In this document: piece after piece, positions 11,477 through 21,699 of the stretch
How the letters are laid out: every line of letters begins with the position of its first letter
How positions within the stretch are numbered: position 1 is the stretch's first letter
Assembly (NCBI GenBank): GCA_030278955.1
Contig: JAOANR010000003.1
Span: forward strand, 24,257,227-24,321,226
Direction: 5' to 3'
DNA: 64,000 nucleotides
Origin: Hygrophila difformis
Taxonomy: Eukaryota; Streptophyta; Magnoliopsida; Lamiales; Acanthaceae
Position numbers and translations under genes: made by a program
The notes under the pieces: generated by a model
Seen by the model: only the letters and a program-made list of their open reading frames with translations
What the model was told of the DNA's origin: nothing
The model's database searches: none

Positions 11477-14400
11477 TTATGTCCCCATAACTGTGTCGGT
11501 ATCGGTTTGGAACAATGTCGGGTATCGTTCCCTCATATCGGATTCTACTTCCCAAGTTGCCGTCTCACTTTCGTGGTTTGACCAAAGAACCTTGATCATT
11601 TTGATGGTTTTATTCCTCGTTACTCGTTCCTTAGTATCGAGAATACGCACTGGGACTTCCTCATAAGTCAAATGTTCATCGAGCTCAATTATCTCCGGTT
11701 GAAGTACGTGTGTCGGGTCCGGCACATACTTCTTTAGTTGCGAGACATGGAAGACATTATGAACTCTATCTAAGTGTGGCGGTAGAGCCAATCGGTAGGC
11801 TAGAGTTCCGACTCGTTCTAGAATTTCGTAAGGTCCTATGTATCGCGGACTTAACTTCCCTCGTTTGCCAAAGCGCATCACCCCCTTCATGGGTGATATC
11901 TTTAGCATGACCCTATCTCCCACTTGAAATTCTAGGTCTCGTCGTCTCACGTCGGCATAACTCTTTTGACGGTCTTGTGCGGCTTTCATCTTCCCTTGGA
12001 TCACTTTGATTTGTTGAGCCATGTCTTCGATAAGTTGTGGTCCCACTACCACGGACTTATCGTTTTCTTCCCAGCTCAAAGGGCTTCGGCACTTTCGTCC
12101 ATACAATGCCTCGAAAGGTGCCATGCCGATACTAGCATGGTAGCTATTATTATAGGAAAACTCAATCAAGGGTAAATGAGATTCCCAATTTCCTTTGAAT
12201 TCCAACACGCATGCTCTCAGCATGTCTTCTAGTGTTTGGATTGTTCTTTCGGTTTGTCCATCCGTCATCGGGTGGAATGTGGTGCTCATTTTGATTTGAG
12301 TACCGAGAGCTTTTTGTAACTCCGTCCAGAAATGAGAGACAAATCTACTTTCTCTATCGGAAATGATATCGTGTGGTACTCCATGTCGTCGTACCACGTT
12401 ATCAATGTAGGCTCGGGCCAATTGGTCCATAGTCCACGTGTCTTTCATTGGGATAAATATGGCTGTCTTCGTTAGCCTATCCACAATCACCCAAATCTTG
12501 TTCATGCCTTTAGGTGATCGGGGTAATCCCGAGACAAAGTCCATTGAGATGCTATCCCACTTCCAACTTGGAATCTCTAGTGGTTGCATCAATCCTAAGG
12601 GTTTATGTCGCACTGCCTTAACCTTTTGGCAGGTGAGACATCTCGCTACGAAATTTGCCACTTCCTTCTTCATTCCCGGCCACCAATAGATCTTCTTCAG
12701 ATCCTTGTATAGCTTGTCACCTCCGGGATGTACGGAATATGGCGTGTTGTGCCCTTCCTCCATCAACCTTTGCTTCAACTCGGCACATTTAAGAGGCACA
12801 CACCATCTACCTTTAAAACGGATGCTTCCATCCTCGTGGACAGCAAATCCTATTGCCTTTCCTTCGGCAATATACTCTTTTATCTTCTCGAGTTTCGGAT
12901 CGCCCGGTTGAGCGAGTCGAATCTCGTCTAATATTGGAGTTTCTACGACCATGGCGTTGATCGTTTCTCTCACTGTGCCAGGATGCACCAGTTCTAACTC
13001 CAATCTTGCCAAATCCATGTACAATGCAGGCGGAATTACCAACGAGTTTGTCACGTGTTGGGTTTTCCGACTTAGGGCATCGGCTACCACATTCGCCTTC
13101 CCCTCGTGGTATGCTATCTCTAAATCGTAGTCTTTGATGAGCTCCAACCACCTTCGCTGTCTCAAATTCAACTCCTTCTGAGTGAATATATATTTCAAGC
13201 TCTTGTGGTCGGTGAACATTCGACACTTCCGCCCATAAAGATAATGTCTCCATATCTTTAGAGCGAAAACGACCGCTGCCAACTCCAGGTCATGTGTCGG
13301 ATAATTTTCCTCGTGAGGTTTTAGTTGGCGTGATGCATAGGCTACGACTCTCGAGTCTTGCATCAAAACACAACCTAAACCTTCCTTCGAAGCGTCGCTA
13401 TATACTTCGAAGTCGCCATTCTCTGATGGTAGTGTTAATACGGGTGTGGTTGTGAGTCGTTTCTTCAGCTCTTGAAACGATGTCTCACATGCTTCGGTCC
13501 ACTCGTATTTTGCTCCTTTCTTAAGTAGCTGGGTCAAAGGACGTGCAATCCTTGAAAAGTCCTTCACGAATCGTCTATAGTATCCGGCTAATCCAAGGAA
13601 ACTCCTTATTTCCGTTGGACTGTTCGGAGTTGCCCATTCAGTTACGGCAGAAACTTTTGCCGGATCCACTGATACTCCATCAGCGGATACTATGTGTCTG
13701 AGAAATGCCACTTCTTTCAGCCAGAAGTCACATTTCGACAGCTTGCCGTATAGCTGATTTCTTCGCAAGATTTCTAACACTTGATGTAAGTGCTTCGCAT
13801 GCTCCTCCTCGCTCTTCGAGTAGATCAGGATGTCGTCAATGAACACTACGACACACTGGTCTAACAATTCTCGGAACACGTTGTTCATGAGATTCATGAA
13901 CATGGCCGGAGCATTTGTTAACCCGAAGGATAACACTGTGAACTCGTAATGGCCATATCGTGTTCGAAACGCCGTCTTTGGAATGTCCTTCTCGGCAATC
14001 CTCAATTGATGATACCCAGATCGCAAATCGATCTTCGAGAATACTGAAGCTCCCTTCAGTTGATCAAACAGATCCTCTATTCTCGGAAGGGGGTATTTAT
14101 TCTTAATGGTCACTTGGTTTAGTCCCCGGTAATCTATGCAAAGACGTAGTCCTCCGTCTTTCTTTTTGACAAACAAAACCGGTGCTCCCCAAGGGGACGT
14201 ACTCGGTCTTATGTAACCTTTTCCCAATAGCTCCTCGAGTTGTTCCTTTAACTCCTTCATTTCCAGTGGTGCCATCCGGTACGGAGCTTTCGAGACAGGC
14301 TCTGTCCCCGGAATGAGATCTATGGTGAATTCAAGATCTCTCTCAGGTGGCATGCCCGGAACGTCTTCAGGGAACACGTCCGGGTATTCTCTTACCACTG

Positions 14401-16201
14401 GTATGCTATCAACCTTGTTCTCTTCCGCCTCAAGGTTGTGCACATAGCACGCATATAGTTCATACCCCTTACGCATCAAGTTACTTAGTTTAAGTGCACT
14501 AACGATTTTGTTACTTTTCTTAGGGGGCTGAGAGTAAAAGATAACTCTCTTTCCCCTACTTTTTGACAAGGTGATCTTTTGCTTTTGGCATTCGATCACC
14601 GCTTTATACTGGGATAGCCAATCCATCCCCAGTATGATGTCAAAGTCTCTTAAGTTAAATTCTACCAAGTTCGCGAAGAATTCTACGTTCTTTATCACTA
14701 TAGGAATTCCGTTATATCGTTTAGAGCAAGACACTACTTCTCCAGAAGGCAATTGAATTCCTAAGCTAATTCTCTCGCACTTAGGTAGATCTAACTCAGG
14801 CACTATACTTGATGCAATAATTGAGCAACTAGCTCCGGAATCAAATAAAATTCTAAGGGGTGTATTCAAAACGTGAAATGTACCTGCCATCACTTCTCCT
14901 TGCGCAGGCACGTCCGCTTGGTTCACCACGTTCAGCCTCCCCATAGGGCGTCCCTGATTGCCCTGCTGATTCGCATTCGGCTGCTGATTTTGTTGCTGGT
15001 TTTGATTCTGTGGGGGCGGAGGTCGTTGGTTCTGGTTCTGGTTTTGCGGCCTATTTTGAGGGGGTCTGTACCCTTGGTTATTGCCATTTCGCCCGTTTTG
15101 GTTTTGAGGCTGTTCTTGCCCCGCGACCAAATCGTCCCTCTTCGTTATGTTCTCGAGCCTAGTTCGACATTCCCGTCGAACGTGACCCATTCGACCGCAT
15201 CGGTAACAAGCGCCTTGTTGCGGGCATCCCCTTCCCAGATGTGGTCGTCCACATCGTGGGCAAGGCGGTACCGGATCTTCTTGATTGAACCTCCTCCCAG
15301 TGTTGTTTTGTTGGGGCCTATTCGACCCTCTGCGCTGCTCGTTCCTTCCAGTGTTGTTCTCGTTTCGTGAATCTCGACTTCTCTTGTCTTGAGGACCCCT
15401 GTTGGACTCCCCACTCACCCTTCTTTTCAGCTGCTGCACGCGTGCTACCGCTACAGCGCGATCGTATACGGCTTGCAAATCGGGGTAGTGTACCCCCGCG
15501 ATCACTTCGCGCACAGACAGGTTCAGTCCCATCTCGAACTTCTGTGCCTTCTCCGCATCAGTAGGCACTAGCCTTGGTGCGAACCTCACCAGCTCCTTAA
15601 AGTGGGTGTAGTATTCTTGCACCGTTTGACTTCCTTGCTTCAGTGACAGGAATTCCTCGTACATGGCCGCTTTGGTACTCAAGGGATAAAATCGATCCCT
15701 GAGTAGTTCCATCATCTCCATCCACGAATAAGGCTCGTCGTCTTCGGTCAGTTTGGCTTGCGTGGCTTGCCACCAGTCGTCAGCTTCGCCTCCCAAGTAG
15801 TATGAAGCGACATGTACCCTCTCTCCTTCCGGACATTTGACCGCTCCCAGTAGCTTGTCAAAAGTCCGGATCCATTCCTCCAGTTTAGCTGGATCCTCCT
15901 CACCAGCATAGTGGGGCGGCTGGTAGGGATTCACCATCGCCAGGTAGTTAGGGCGAGCTTGGGGCGGAGGTACCGCCGCAGCTTGTCCCTGGTTGACTTG
16001 CGCGTTTCCGAGCGCAATCAGCACTTCCTCTATCGTCCTAAGACGATCGCCCACATTGTTCGGTGCGGGGGCGTCCTGCGCACCTTGGGGTTGTTCCATC
16101 TCAGGTTGAATCGGTTCCGTATCGTTTGGTAGTGTCTCAGTAGGAGTTTCAGTGGTGGTTTGGGGAGCGGTTTGAGTTCTTCCTCTTCCTCTGGGTGCCA
16201 T
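11477..16201 (-). CDS. Tekay-type gag-pol polyprotein with chromodomain
   Basis: A single ORF, open from a Met at 16243. The Met at 16201 ([10 protein letters not shown]) is preferred because the gag-only relatives start with MAPRRKPRK. Residues are counted from 16243. Capsid/Retrotrans_gag about 100-270 ([17 protein letters not shown]); zinc knuckle [14 protein letters not shown] 346-359; retropepsin DSGAS from 468; reverse transcriptase about 640-850 with [10 protein letters not shown] and FIDD at 801-804; RNase H about 945-1065; integrase with H1165/H1172-C1202/C1205 and the D1255, D1296, E1332 triad; chromodomain about 1525-1580, as in the chromovirus Tekay/Del clade. It copies the element's RNA and integrates the cDNA. 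No stop or frameshift is seen. RT has minor oddities such as [14 protein letters not shown] where [14 protein letters not shown] is usual. Probably functional. Confidence 0.95.
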   Translation of the reverse strand: MAPRGRGRTQTAPQTTTETPTETLPNDTEPIQPEMEQPQGAQDAPAPNNVGDRLRTIEEVLIALGNAQVNQGQAAAVPPPQARPNYLAMVNPYQPPHYAGEEDPAKLEEWIRTFDKLLGAVKCPEGERVHVASYYLGGEADDWWQATQAKLTEDDEPYSWMEMMELLRDRFYPLSTKAAMYEEFLSLKQGSQTVQEYYTHFKELVRFAPRLVPTDAEKAQKFEMGLNLSVREVIAGVHYPDLQAVYDRAVAVARVQQLKRRVSGESNRGPQDKRSRDSRNENNTGRNEQRRGSNRPQQNNTGRRFNQEDPVPPCPRCGRPHLGRGCPQQGACYRCGRMGHVRRECRTRLENITKRDDLVAGQEQPQNQNGRNGNNQGYRPPQNRPQNQNQNQRPPPPQNQNQQQNQQPNANQQGNQGRPMGRLNVVNQADVPAQGEVMAGTFHVLNTPLRILFDSGASCSIIASSIVPELDLPKCERISLGIQLPSGEVVSCSKRYNGIPIVIKNVEFFANLVEFNLRDFDIILGMDWLSQYKAVIECQKQKITLSKSRGKRVIFYSQPPKKSNKIVSALKLSNLMRKGYELYACYVHNLEAEENKVDSIPVVREYPDVFPEDVPGMPPERDLEFTIDLIPGTEPVSKAPYRMAPLEMKELKEQLEELLGKGYIRPSTSPWGAPVLFVKKKDGGLRLCIDYRGLNQVTIKNKYPLPRIEDLFDQLKGASVFSKIDLRSGYHQLRIAEKDIPKTAFRTRYGHYEFTVLSFGLTNAPAMFMNLMNNVFRELLDQCVVVFIDDILIYSKSEEEHAKHLHQVLEILRRNQLYGKLSKCDFWLKEVAFLRHIVSADGVSVDPAKVSAVTEWATPNSPTEIRSFLGLAGYYRRFVKDFSRIARPLTQLLKKGAKYEWTEACETSFQELKKRLTTTPVLTLPSENGDFEVYSDASKEGLGCVLMQDSRVVAYASRQLKPHEENYPTHDLELAAVVFALKIWRHYLYGRKCRMFTDHKSLKYIFTQKELNLRQRRWLELIKDYDLEIAYHEGKANVVADALSRKTQHVTNSLVIPPALYMDLARLELELVHPGTVRETINAMVVETPILDEIRLAQPGDPKLEKIKEYIAEGKAIGFAVHEDGSIRFKGRWCVPLKCAELKQRLMEEGHNTPYSVHPGGDKLYKDLKKIYWWPGMKKEVANFVARCLTCQKVKAVRHKPLGLMQPLEIPSWKWDSISMDFVSGLPRSPKGMNKIWVIVDRLTKTAIFIPMKDTWTMDQLARAYIDNVVRRHGVPHDIISDRESRFVSHFWTELQKALGTQIKMSTTFHPMTDGQTERTIQTLEDMLRACVLEFKGNWESHLPLIEFSYNNSYHASIGMAPFEALYGRKCRSPLSWEENDKSVVVGPQLIEDMAQQIKVIQGKMKAAQDRQKSYADVRRRDLEFQVGDRVMLKISPMKGVMRFGKRGKLSPRYIGPYEILERVGTLAYRLALPPHLDRVHNVFHVSQLKKYVPDPTHVLQPEIIELDEHLTYEEVPVRILDTKERVTRNKTIKMIKVLWSNHESETATWEVESDMRERYPTLFQTDTDTVMGT

Positions 16202-16474
16202 TCTGGTACAAACGGAAGGGATTAGGACTGGTGAATTTAACATATAGTCTAAGCAATTTCTATAAATGTATATGTGTATTGCAATTTAGCACGTGGTGCT
16301 TTGTTCGAACTAAGAAGCGTCGTATGCTTCGGGGTTTTATTTTATTTTGTTCTTATTTCGAATTTTTTTTTTCGATTTATTAAAAATAAATCGGGCATTT
16401 TATTTCCTCAAAAGAAATTTTAGTACAAAAGTAGAAATATCCTCCTAGCAAAATAATATCTAACAATGGGATCT

Positions 16475-16810
16475 CTAGTGTCTCATGACGTCCTCCGGTG
16501 GGGTAGCAGGATCTTCCTCCGGATCTTCCTCCTCCGAGCTCGGCGGCAGTAGCTCGTCAATGATAGTGTTTAAGTCCTGCCCGTGGGCATCGATGTATTC
16601 TTTTAGTATTAAGTTTTGCGTAGTGAGGGTTTGGACTTGGCGTTCGAGTTGGTTTATGCGGTGATGATCCGCCTCTCTCAAGTTGCCCAAGTGGCGTAAA
16701 TCGGCCTCCAATTGAGCCATACGGTACTTCATTTGCTCTAGGGTTTGGTGGGAATCGAGATGAACACTCATCATCCTGACCATCAACTGCATCATGTCTT
16801 GACTAGCCAT
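16475..16810 (-). CDS. Small coiled-coil ORF between primer site and gag
   Basis: A 111-residue ORF with its own ATG, lying 5' of gag-pol within the same element, after the primer binding site and 231 nt before the gag-pol stop-free frame. The N-terminal half is Met-rich (MMQLMVRMMSVHLD). Residues about 20-75 form a heptad-like coiled coil (LEQMKYRMAQLEADLRHL, INQLERQVQTLTTQN). The tail is very acidic (SSEEEDPEEDPATPPED). I do not recognise a family. An extra ORF ahead of gag is known for Ogre/Tat elements but is not a standard Tekay feature as far as I know. Expression would need a separate transcript, reinitiation or splicing. It is absent as an intact ORF from the gag-only relatives at 30.6-31.0 kb. 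Confidence 0.5.
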   Translation of the reverse strand: MASQDMMQLMVRMMSVHLDSHQTLEQMKYRMAQLEADLRHLGNLREADHHRINQLERQVQTLTTQNLILKEYIDAHGQDLNTIIDELLPPSSEEEDPEEDPATPPEDVMRH

Positions 16811-16834
16811 CTAGCGCAAGCAAGAGATCTAAGT

Positions 16835-16935
16835 TAATATTCGCCAAGATTCTAAGTTCAATTCGCCAAGATTCTAGGTTCAAGTTTCGCCAAGATTCTA
16901 AGTTCAAGTTTCGCCAAGATTCTAAGTTCAGAGCA
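16835..16935 (-). repeat. 24-bp tandem repeat upstream of the coiled-coil ORF
   Basis: On the minus strand AACTTAGAATCTTGGCGAA recurs about four times with a period near 24 bp, the last copies shortened. It lies in the leader just before the ORF start at 16810. The gag-only relatives have a single diverged copy at the matching place (near 30690). Confidence 0.7.
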
Positions 16936-17128
16936 GAGATGCAATATGCACATGCAAATGATGTTTCCCCCCAATAATAATTTAATGCACCACATATATA
17001 TATATTTTCCATGGGTTTTAAAATAAAAATTTTCCATGGAAATAATACTTTAAAATTTAAAATAATAGTCAAAATACCCATAGTAGTTTAAAAATAATAA
17101 TGGTTCAAAAATAATAGTTTAAAAATAG

Positions 17129-17144
17129 CCGGGCTCTGATACCA
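17129..17144 (-). other. Primer binding site (initiator Met tRNA type)
   Basis: Minus-strand TGGTATCAGAGCCCGG starts 3 nt after the 5' LTR end (17148). The TGGTATCAGAGC part complements the 3' end of plant initiator methionine tRNA, the usual Tekay primer. Confidence 0.85.
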
Positions 17145-17147
17145 ACT

Positions 17148-19746
17148 TGTAACACCTCGATTTTTGGTAACCCAGGTCGGGATGTCACCGCCACATCTCC
17201 CTAGTAAGACACGGTTTCTCCGAGCTCACTAAAGAGATGCAAGGCTAGGTATTGCAGTGTTTAAAACATTTAAAGCATTCAAAATAGCCCATACAATATA
17301 ATTCAAAATTAATAATAGCATAGCGCAGCGGAAATATTTAGTTTAGTACAGTATCGCAGCGGAAAATATAAAAAGGGCCGACATGGCCAAAACACGGGTT
17401 AAACAGGCCCGTTCATAATGTAGTCTACGTACGAAATTTAAAAGCAAAATAAAAGTTCCCAAAATCCCATGCATGATTCGTGCTCACACATGCTCATTCC
17501 ACATATTCTGTAAAGAAAGGAATAAAAACGGTTTTGATCAGCAAAATTGCTGAGTAAGTTAACTCATGCATGATCGTAGGGTTTAAAAGCCATAACTTTA
17601 ATAATTTAACAAAAGCATGATAATAACATAATATTTGATTTCATATAATCCATATCATATAGCATATTCTATCTCAGACTTTATTTAATAACACATATCG
17701 CATGGTTTAATCATAAAAGCCATAATTTTAAATAAAGCATTTAAATAACTTAATTGGACAACAATATAATTTAATCTAGTTTAATTTAATTTAGAATCCC
17801 CATTACATTCCCGATTTGGTATTTCAAAGTTTCACGATAAAGATCGCGATGTCAACAAGTTTAGCCGGTAGCCCGGCGGCCGCAGCCGTATCAGCCATAC
17901 CCAGTACCACTCCGGAGCCTCGGGAAACCCATACGGATATTCACGAGAGTGTAGGCTCTAAGTTTCGCCGTTTTGGCAATATCACATTTCAAGTATAGCG
18001 CGCGGGGTCACCATCGTCCATTACGGCACGAAGTGAATCGTTAGGGGGCACCCTGCAGAGCACTCACCCCTAATTTTAGTTTATCAAGTTTGCAAGGGGA
18101 TTTAGTTTTTAAAATCTGCCTTCCATTGTATAAATTTAGAAACAATATCTCAATTCGTTTCAACCCTAAAGGTTAATTCCATGTTTCAACAAGATTTCAA
18201 AATTTCGTTCGGTAAATCACAGTTTACTCCAAAATTCGTCTAAAATCAGATTTAATTCCAAAAATTCCAAAATTTCATATTTGACTCGGAAACATCAAGA
18301 TCTACAACTTTCGTGTTTTAACTTTTTCAATCCGAGATACCTAAGTAGGTCAAAATTGCCAATTTTCGCATAACAAGAAATCTGTCCGAGTTTAACATGT
18401 CACAGTTTAAAGATTTCAAATTCTAACATATCAATTCAACTCCAAACTTAATGAAATTTGACAGGGATCATCTTAAGACACTTATCTACAACTTTCATGT
18501 TTGGCCAAAGATCTAAAACAGCCTAGATCCTATGTCAAAAACGAGATCAAGATCATTCCTAAGTTCTGTCCAAAATTTCAAGATCTAGAATCAAACAGTT
18601 CGGTTTCAACGGGTTTTTACATATCAAATCAACTCCAAAAATTCTCAAATTTTTACAGTAGCTAGGTCTAAGTCTTAGGAACGTTTTTCGTGTTTTAAGT
18701 TTTTCCGTTTGAGTTCGTTTTGAGGGTCGGAAAAATTCACTAAATCTGTTGCGTCGGTAGAAAAACAAAAGTGGACAGATTTATGGTTCTTGTTGAATCT
18801 TTTAGGTTTCGAATGTTTTAAAATCTCCCAAAACCATGTAAGGTTAACTTACAGTGTCTATGAACGTCGGGAATGTCCGATTCGGAGGCGTGGCTTCCAG
18901 ATCACCGTTTCTCCTCTCCGTTTGTCGGGTTCTACGATCTAGATTCGATACGGGGGTGTAGAAAGAAAAAGGAGATAATTAGGATTCGTTTTCGAATCGT
19001 TTATTGAATAAAGATTGGACCGAGACTTACCACGACTATGGAGATCTGTAGAGAACTCGTCCAACAGCGTTCGTCTTGGTTTCGTGCCTCCGACGACTCC
19101 GGATTTAGGGTTTGGAACGTATAGAATGTTTTAGGGTTTCGTAAACTTGTTCGGGGCTCCCAAGGGGCTTATTTATAGAATTCTCAATCCCTAGGGCGTC
19201 CACGGCCGACCTAAAGGTCTGGAGTCGAGAGATGTTCAACCGAAAGTCGAAAAATCCGCGTTCGGGCGAGAGATTCACGCAACGACCAAATCTGTGGGGT
19301 GGCGCGGTCGTGGCGCGCTGAACCCCCTTTACCGCGCGGCCACCACGCCGACTTCGCCTGGACTTCGGTCCGGGCGGGTCGTGCGATCCGTCGTGCTTTT
19401 CCGCCTCTCTTTCGGGTTTCTATCCCTCTATGCTCCCGAATTCCGATTTCCGGGGTATATTCGGGTTCATACTTTCTCTCTAATTTTATTCTCAGTCTAA
19501 TTGAATGTTTTGGACTCGAATACTCGAGTTCATTAGTGTCGGGTTTTGGTGTACCATTTATCCATCCTTTTATTTAATTAAATTCCTTTAATTCCTTTTT
19601 AAGTAAAAATCTCATTTCTCATTTTATCTTTATTTATTTATTTTATTTGCTGGATTTGTTTATTTATTTATAGTATTTATTTTATTTATTATTTATTTAT
19701 TTAATTATTGTTTTATTTTATGTTGGAAAATTCTTGGGTATTACAG
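17148..19746 (-). repeat. 5' LTR of the Tekay-type element
   Basis: 2,599 bp, TGTAATACCCAAG...CGAGGTGTTACA on the minus strand. It supplies the promoter (TATA at 19170-19177) for the coiled-coil ORF and gag-pol. Confidence 0.93.
19170..19177 (-). promoter_or_regulatory. TATA box of the Tekay 5' LTR
   Basis: Minus-strand TATAAATAAGCCCC, about 570 bp into the LTR and identical in context to the gag-only family's box. Confidence 0.65.
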
Positions 19747-21133
19747 CAGCCGCCGGTTTTCGGCTAAACTTGTCGAGATCGCGATGCAATCGTGAAACAC
19801 TTGAAATTACTAAATCGGGGATGTAATGGGGAATTTAAATTAAATTGGATTATTTATAGTTGTCGTTTAAATTGTTAAATGCTTTGTTTAAATTAATTGT
19901 GGCTTTCATTTTAAATTGTGCTAAATGTATTATTGACTAGTGCCATGAAATATTATGCAAATTGGTTAGATAATTAAGTTGAATTATTTATGGCATATTA
20001 TCATGTTTTTATGTAATATTAAATTAGTGGCTTTTAAACCCTACGATCATGCATGTGTTAACTTACTCAGCAAGTTGTGCTGATCAAACCGATTATTTTT
20101 CCTTTTCCTTAAAGAGTATGTGGAACAAACATGAGCACGTGAAACTTTTGACAATTTCCCACACGAGTATTTTCGAAATAAAAGAACCCCGGTCTTGATT
20201 TTATTTAATGAAAATCGTTTCATGAAGGCGGAGTTAGGATTAGGGATATATTTATAGGTTGTCACGTTATTATTACTCGTGTTAAGAAACTGTGGCCCGA
20301 AAGCGCACGGTGTCAAAAATTGCAGTAATTTATAGTAAGACCGGATCGTTCACTGGAGGATGTGCGATAGAAGCAGGGCCCACGTCGTTTTACTAGATTT
20401 TCCATTCGTATTGCTCCAATTGGTCTGAAAAGTGGTTAACATCTACTAACATGAATTTAAACTAAACTACAAAAGCGTTTAAATTTACTCTACAAAGCAA
20501 ATAAGTCTATTCTAGAAAGCGGGTAAAGATTATTCTAAGAATGCGATAGACACTATCTATAAAAGCAATGAAAATTTACATTGTGCTAGCTATGAAGCTG
20601 AATCACAATGTAGACAGAAAGGACAGGAAGAGAAGAATAAATATTGGACAAGATTCAGATACAGCATTATTAAACTTCCATTTTTATACACAGATATTGG
20701 TTTGGGATAATTCTATCAGATAGCTAATTCTCATGCTCTCAATACTGCGTTCCCTTTAACAGACAGGTACTTACAGTATGAGTTTACATGTTCTTAATAC
20801 CGCAAATTCTAAGATACCATAGATTTGTAACTGCCCTGGCCTGGGTATGTTACTTCATCTGTGGTGGACAAGCAACACCTGACAAATCATTTATTGAAAT
20901 GCCAAGTACTGCTATCATTCTCCCATGTCACACTCAAAGATTCTAATTAAGCCTGAACTATCCCTTAACTATCAATCCTAGTAGCAATTACACAACTCTC
21001 AGTACAACCGAGTGACCTCTAATGAAAGCATTTAAAAGAAAGCGATAAAGAAAGCATTTAAAATCCTATCACTCGGAGGTTTGAAGGTCTGACCCTGGTA
21101 GTAAAAGACAGCTCCCCATCAGAATGATGAAGT

Positions 21134-21448
21134 ATGGATCAAGAATTCCCGGATCTTGATGAACCACTCGCAGTGTTCACTTCCTTCCGGGTGATTATGA
21201 GATACAAACTAATGAAACGAACTAATGAATTAGTTCGTTCCGGGTGCACTCACTCAGGACTCAAAAATAGACTTTGGCCGGAGAGGATAGCAGTTGAGAG
21301 AAAACTCAATCATATCTTAGAAAATAACCAAAGCCTGGATGATGTTCCTCTAAGATTATTTACTATACTGTATTTGAGTACAAGTGGGCCCCATCTCGGT
21401 ATAATATTTAATCTTAGATTCCCAACAAACAGCAATTTTGGAAAATAA
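21134..21448 (+). CDS. Antisense ORF within the Athila LTR (conserved in both copies)
   Basis: A 104-residue ORF on the strand opposite to the LTR. The sister Athila LTR has the equivalent 91-residue ORF at 53046-53321 (minus), sharing blocks such as MRYKLMKRTN, RSGCTHSGLKNRLW and NLRFPTNSNFGK with about ten substitutions and no frameshift. I recognise no domain. It may be an accident of LTR similarity, because the copies are close relatives. Confidence 0.2.
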   Translation: MDQEFPDLDEPLAVFTSFRVIMRYKLMKRTNELVRSGCTHSGLKNRLWPERIAVERKLNHILENNQSLDDVPLRLFTILYLSTSGPHLGIIFNLRFPTNSNFGK

Positions 21449-21699
21449 TGAATTTGAAAACCATTCCCTAAACAGGTACTAGACTCTCAGTTAAAACACA
21501 GATCCTTTCAGTCTAGATGAGTCCTAATCGCTGACTCTGCTTCTAATTTCCCAAAATCAACCCTTGATAAAATATGAATTAGTCATAACTGAAGAATTTA
21601 TCCCCTACTCAGATCCGGATTTTATAAAGGGGTTTTTATTGGAAATTTAATATGCAATATCTGTTTGAGATCTAGACTTCTATTATCCAAGGGAAGGAT

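Larger units (their letters stand above)
8649..19746 (-). mobile_element. Full-length Tekay/Del chromovirus-type Ty3/gypsy retrotransposon
   Basis: An 11.1-kb complete element flanked by gcagc (8644-8648, 19747-19751). On the minus strand the order is 5' LTR (19746-17148), primer binding site, small coiled-coil ORF, gag-pol with C-terminal chromodomain, polypurine tract and 3' LTR (11246-8649). By eye the two LTRs differ at only around a dozen to fifteen positions in 2.6 kb (about 0.5%), so the insertion is recent. With an unbroken polyprotein this is the one element here that looks potentially autonomous. It sits inside a solo LTR of the same broad family, in the opposite orientation. Confidence 0.95.
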
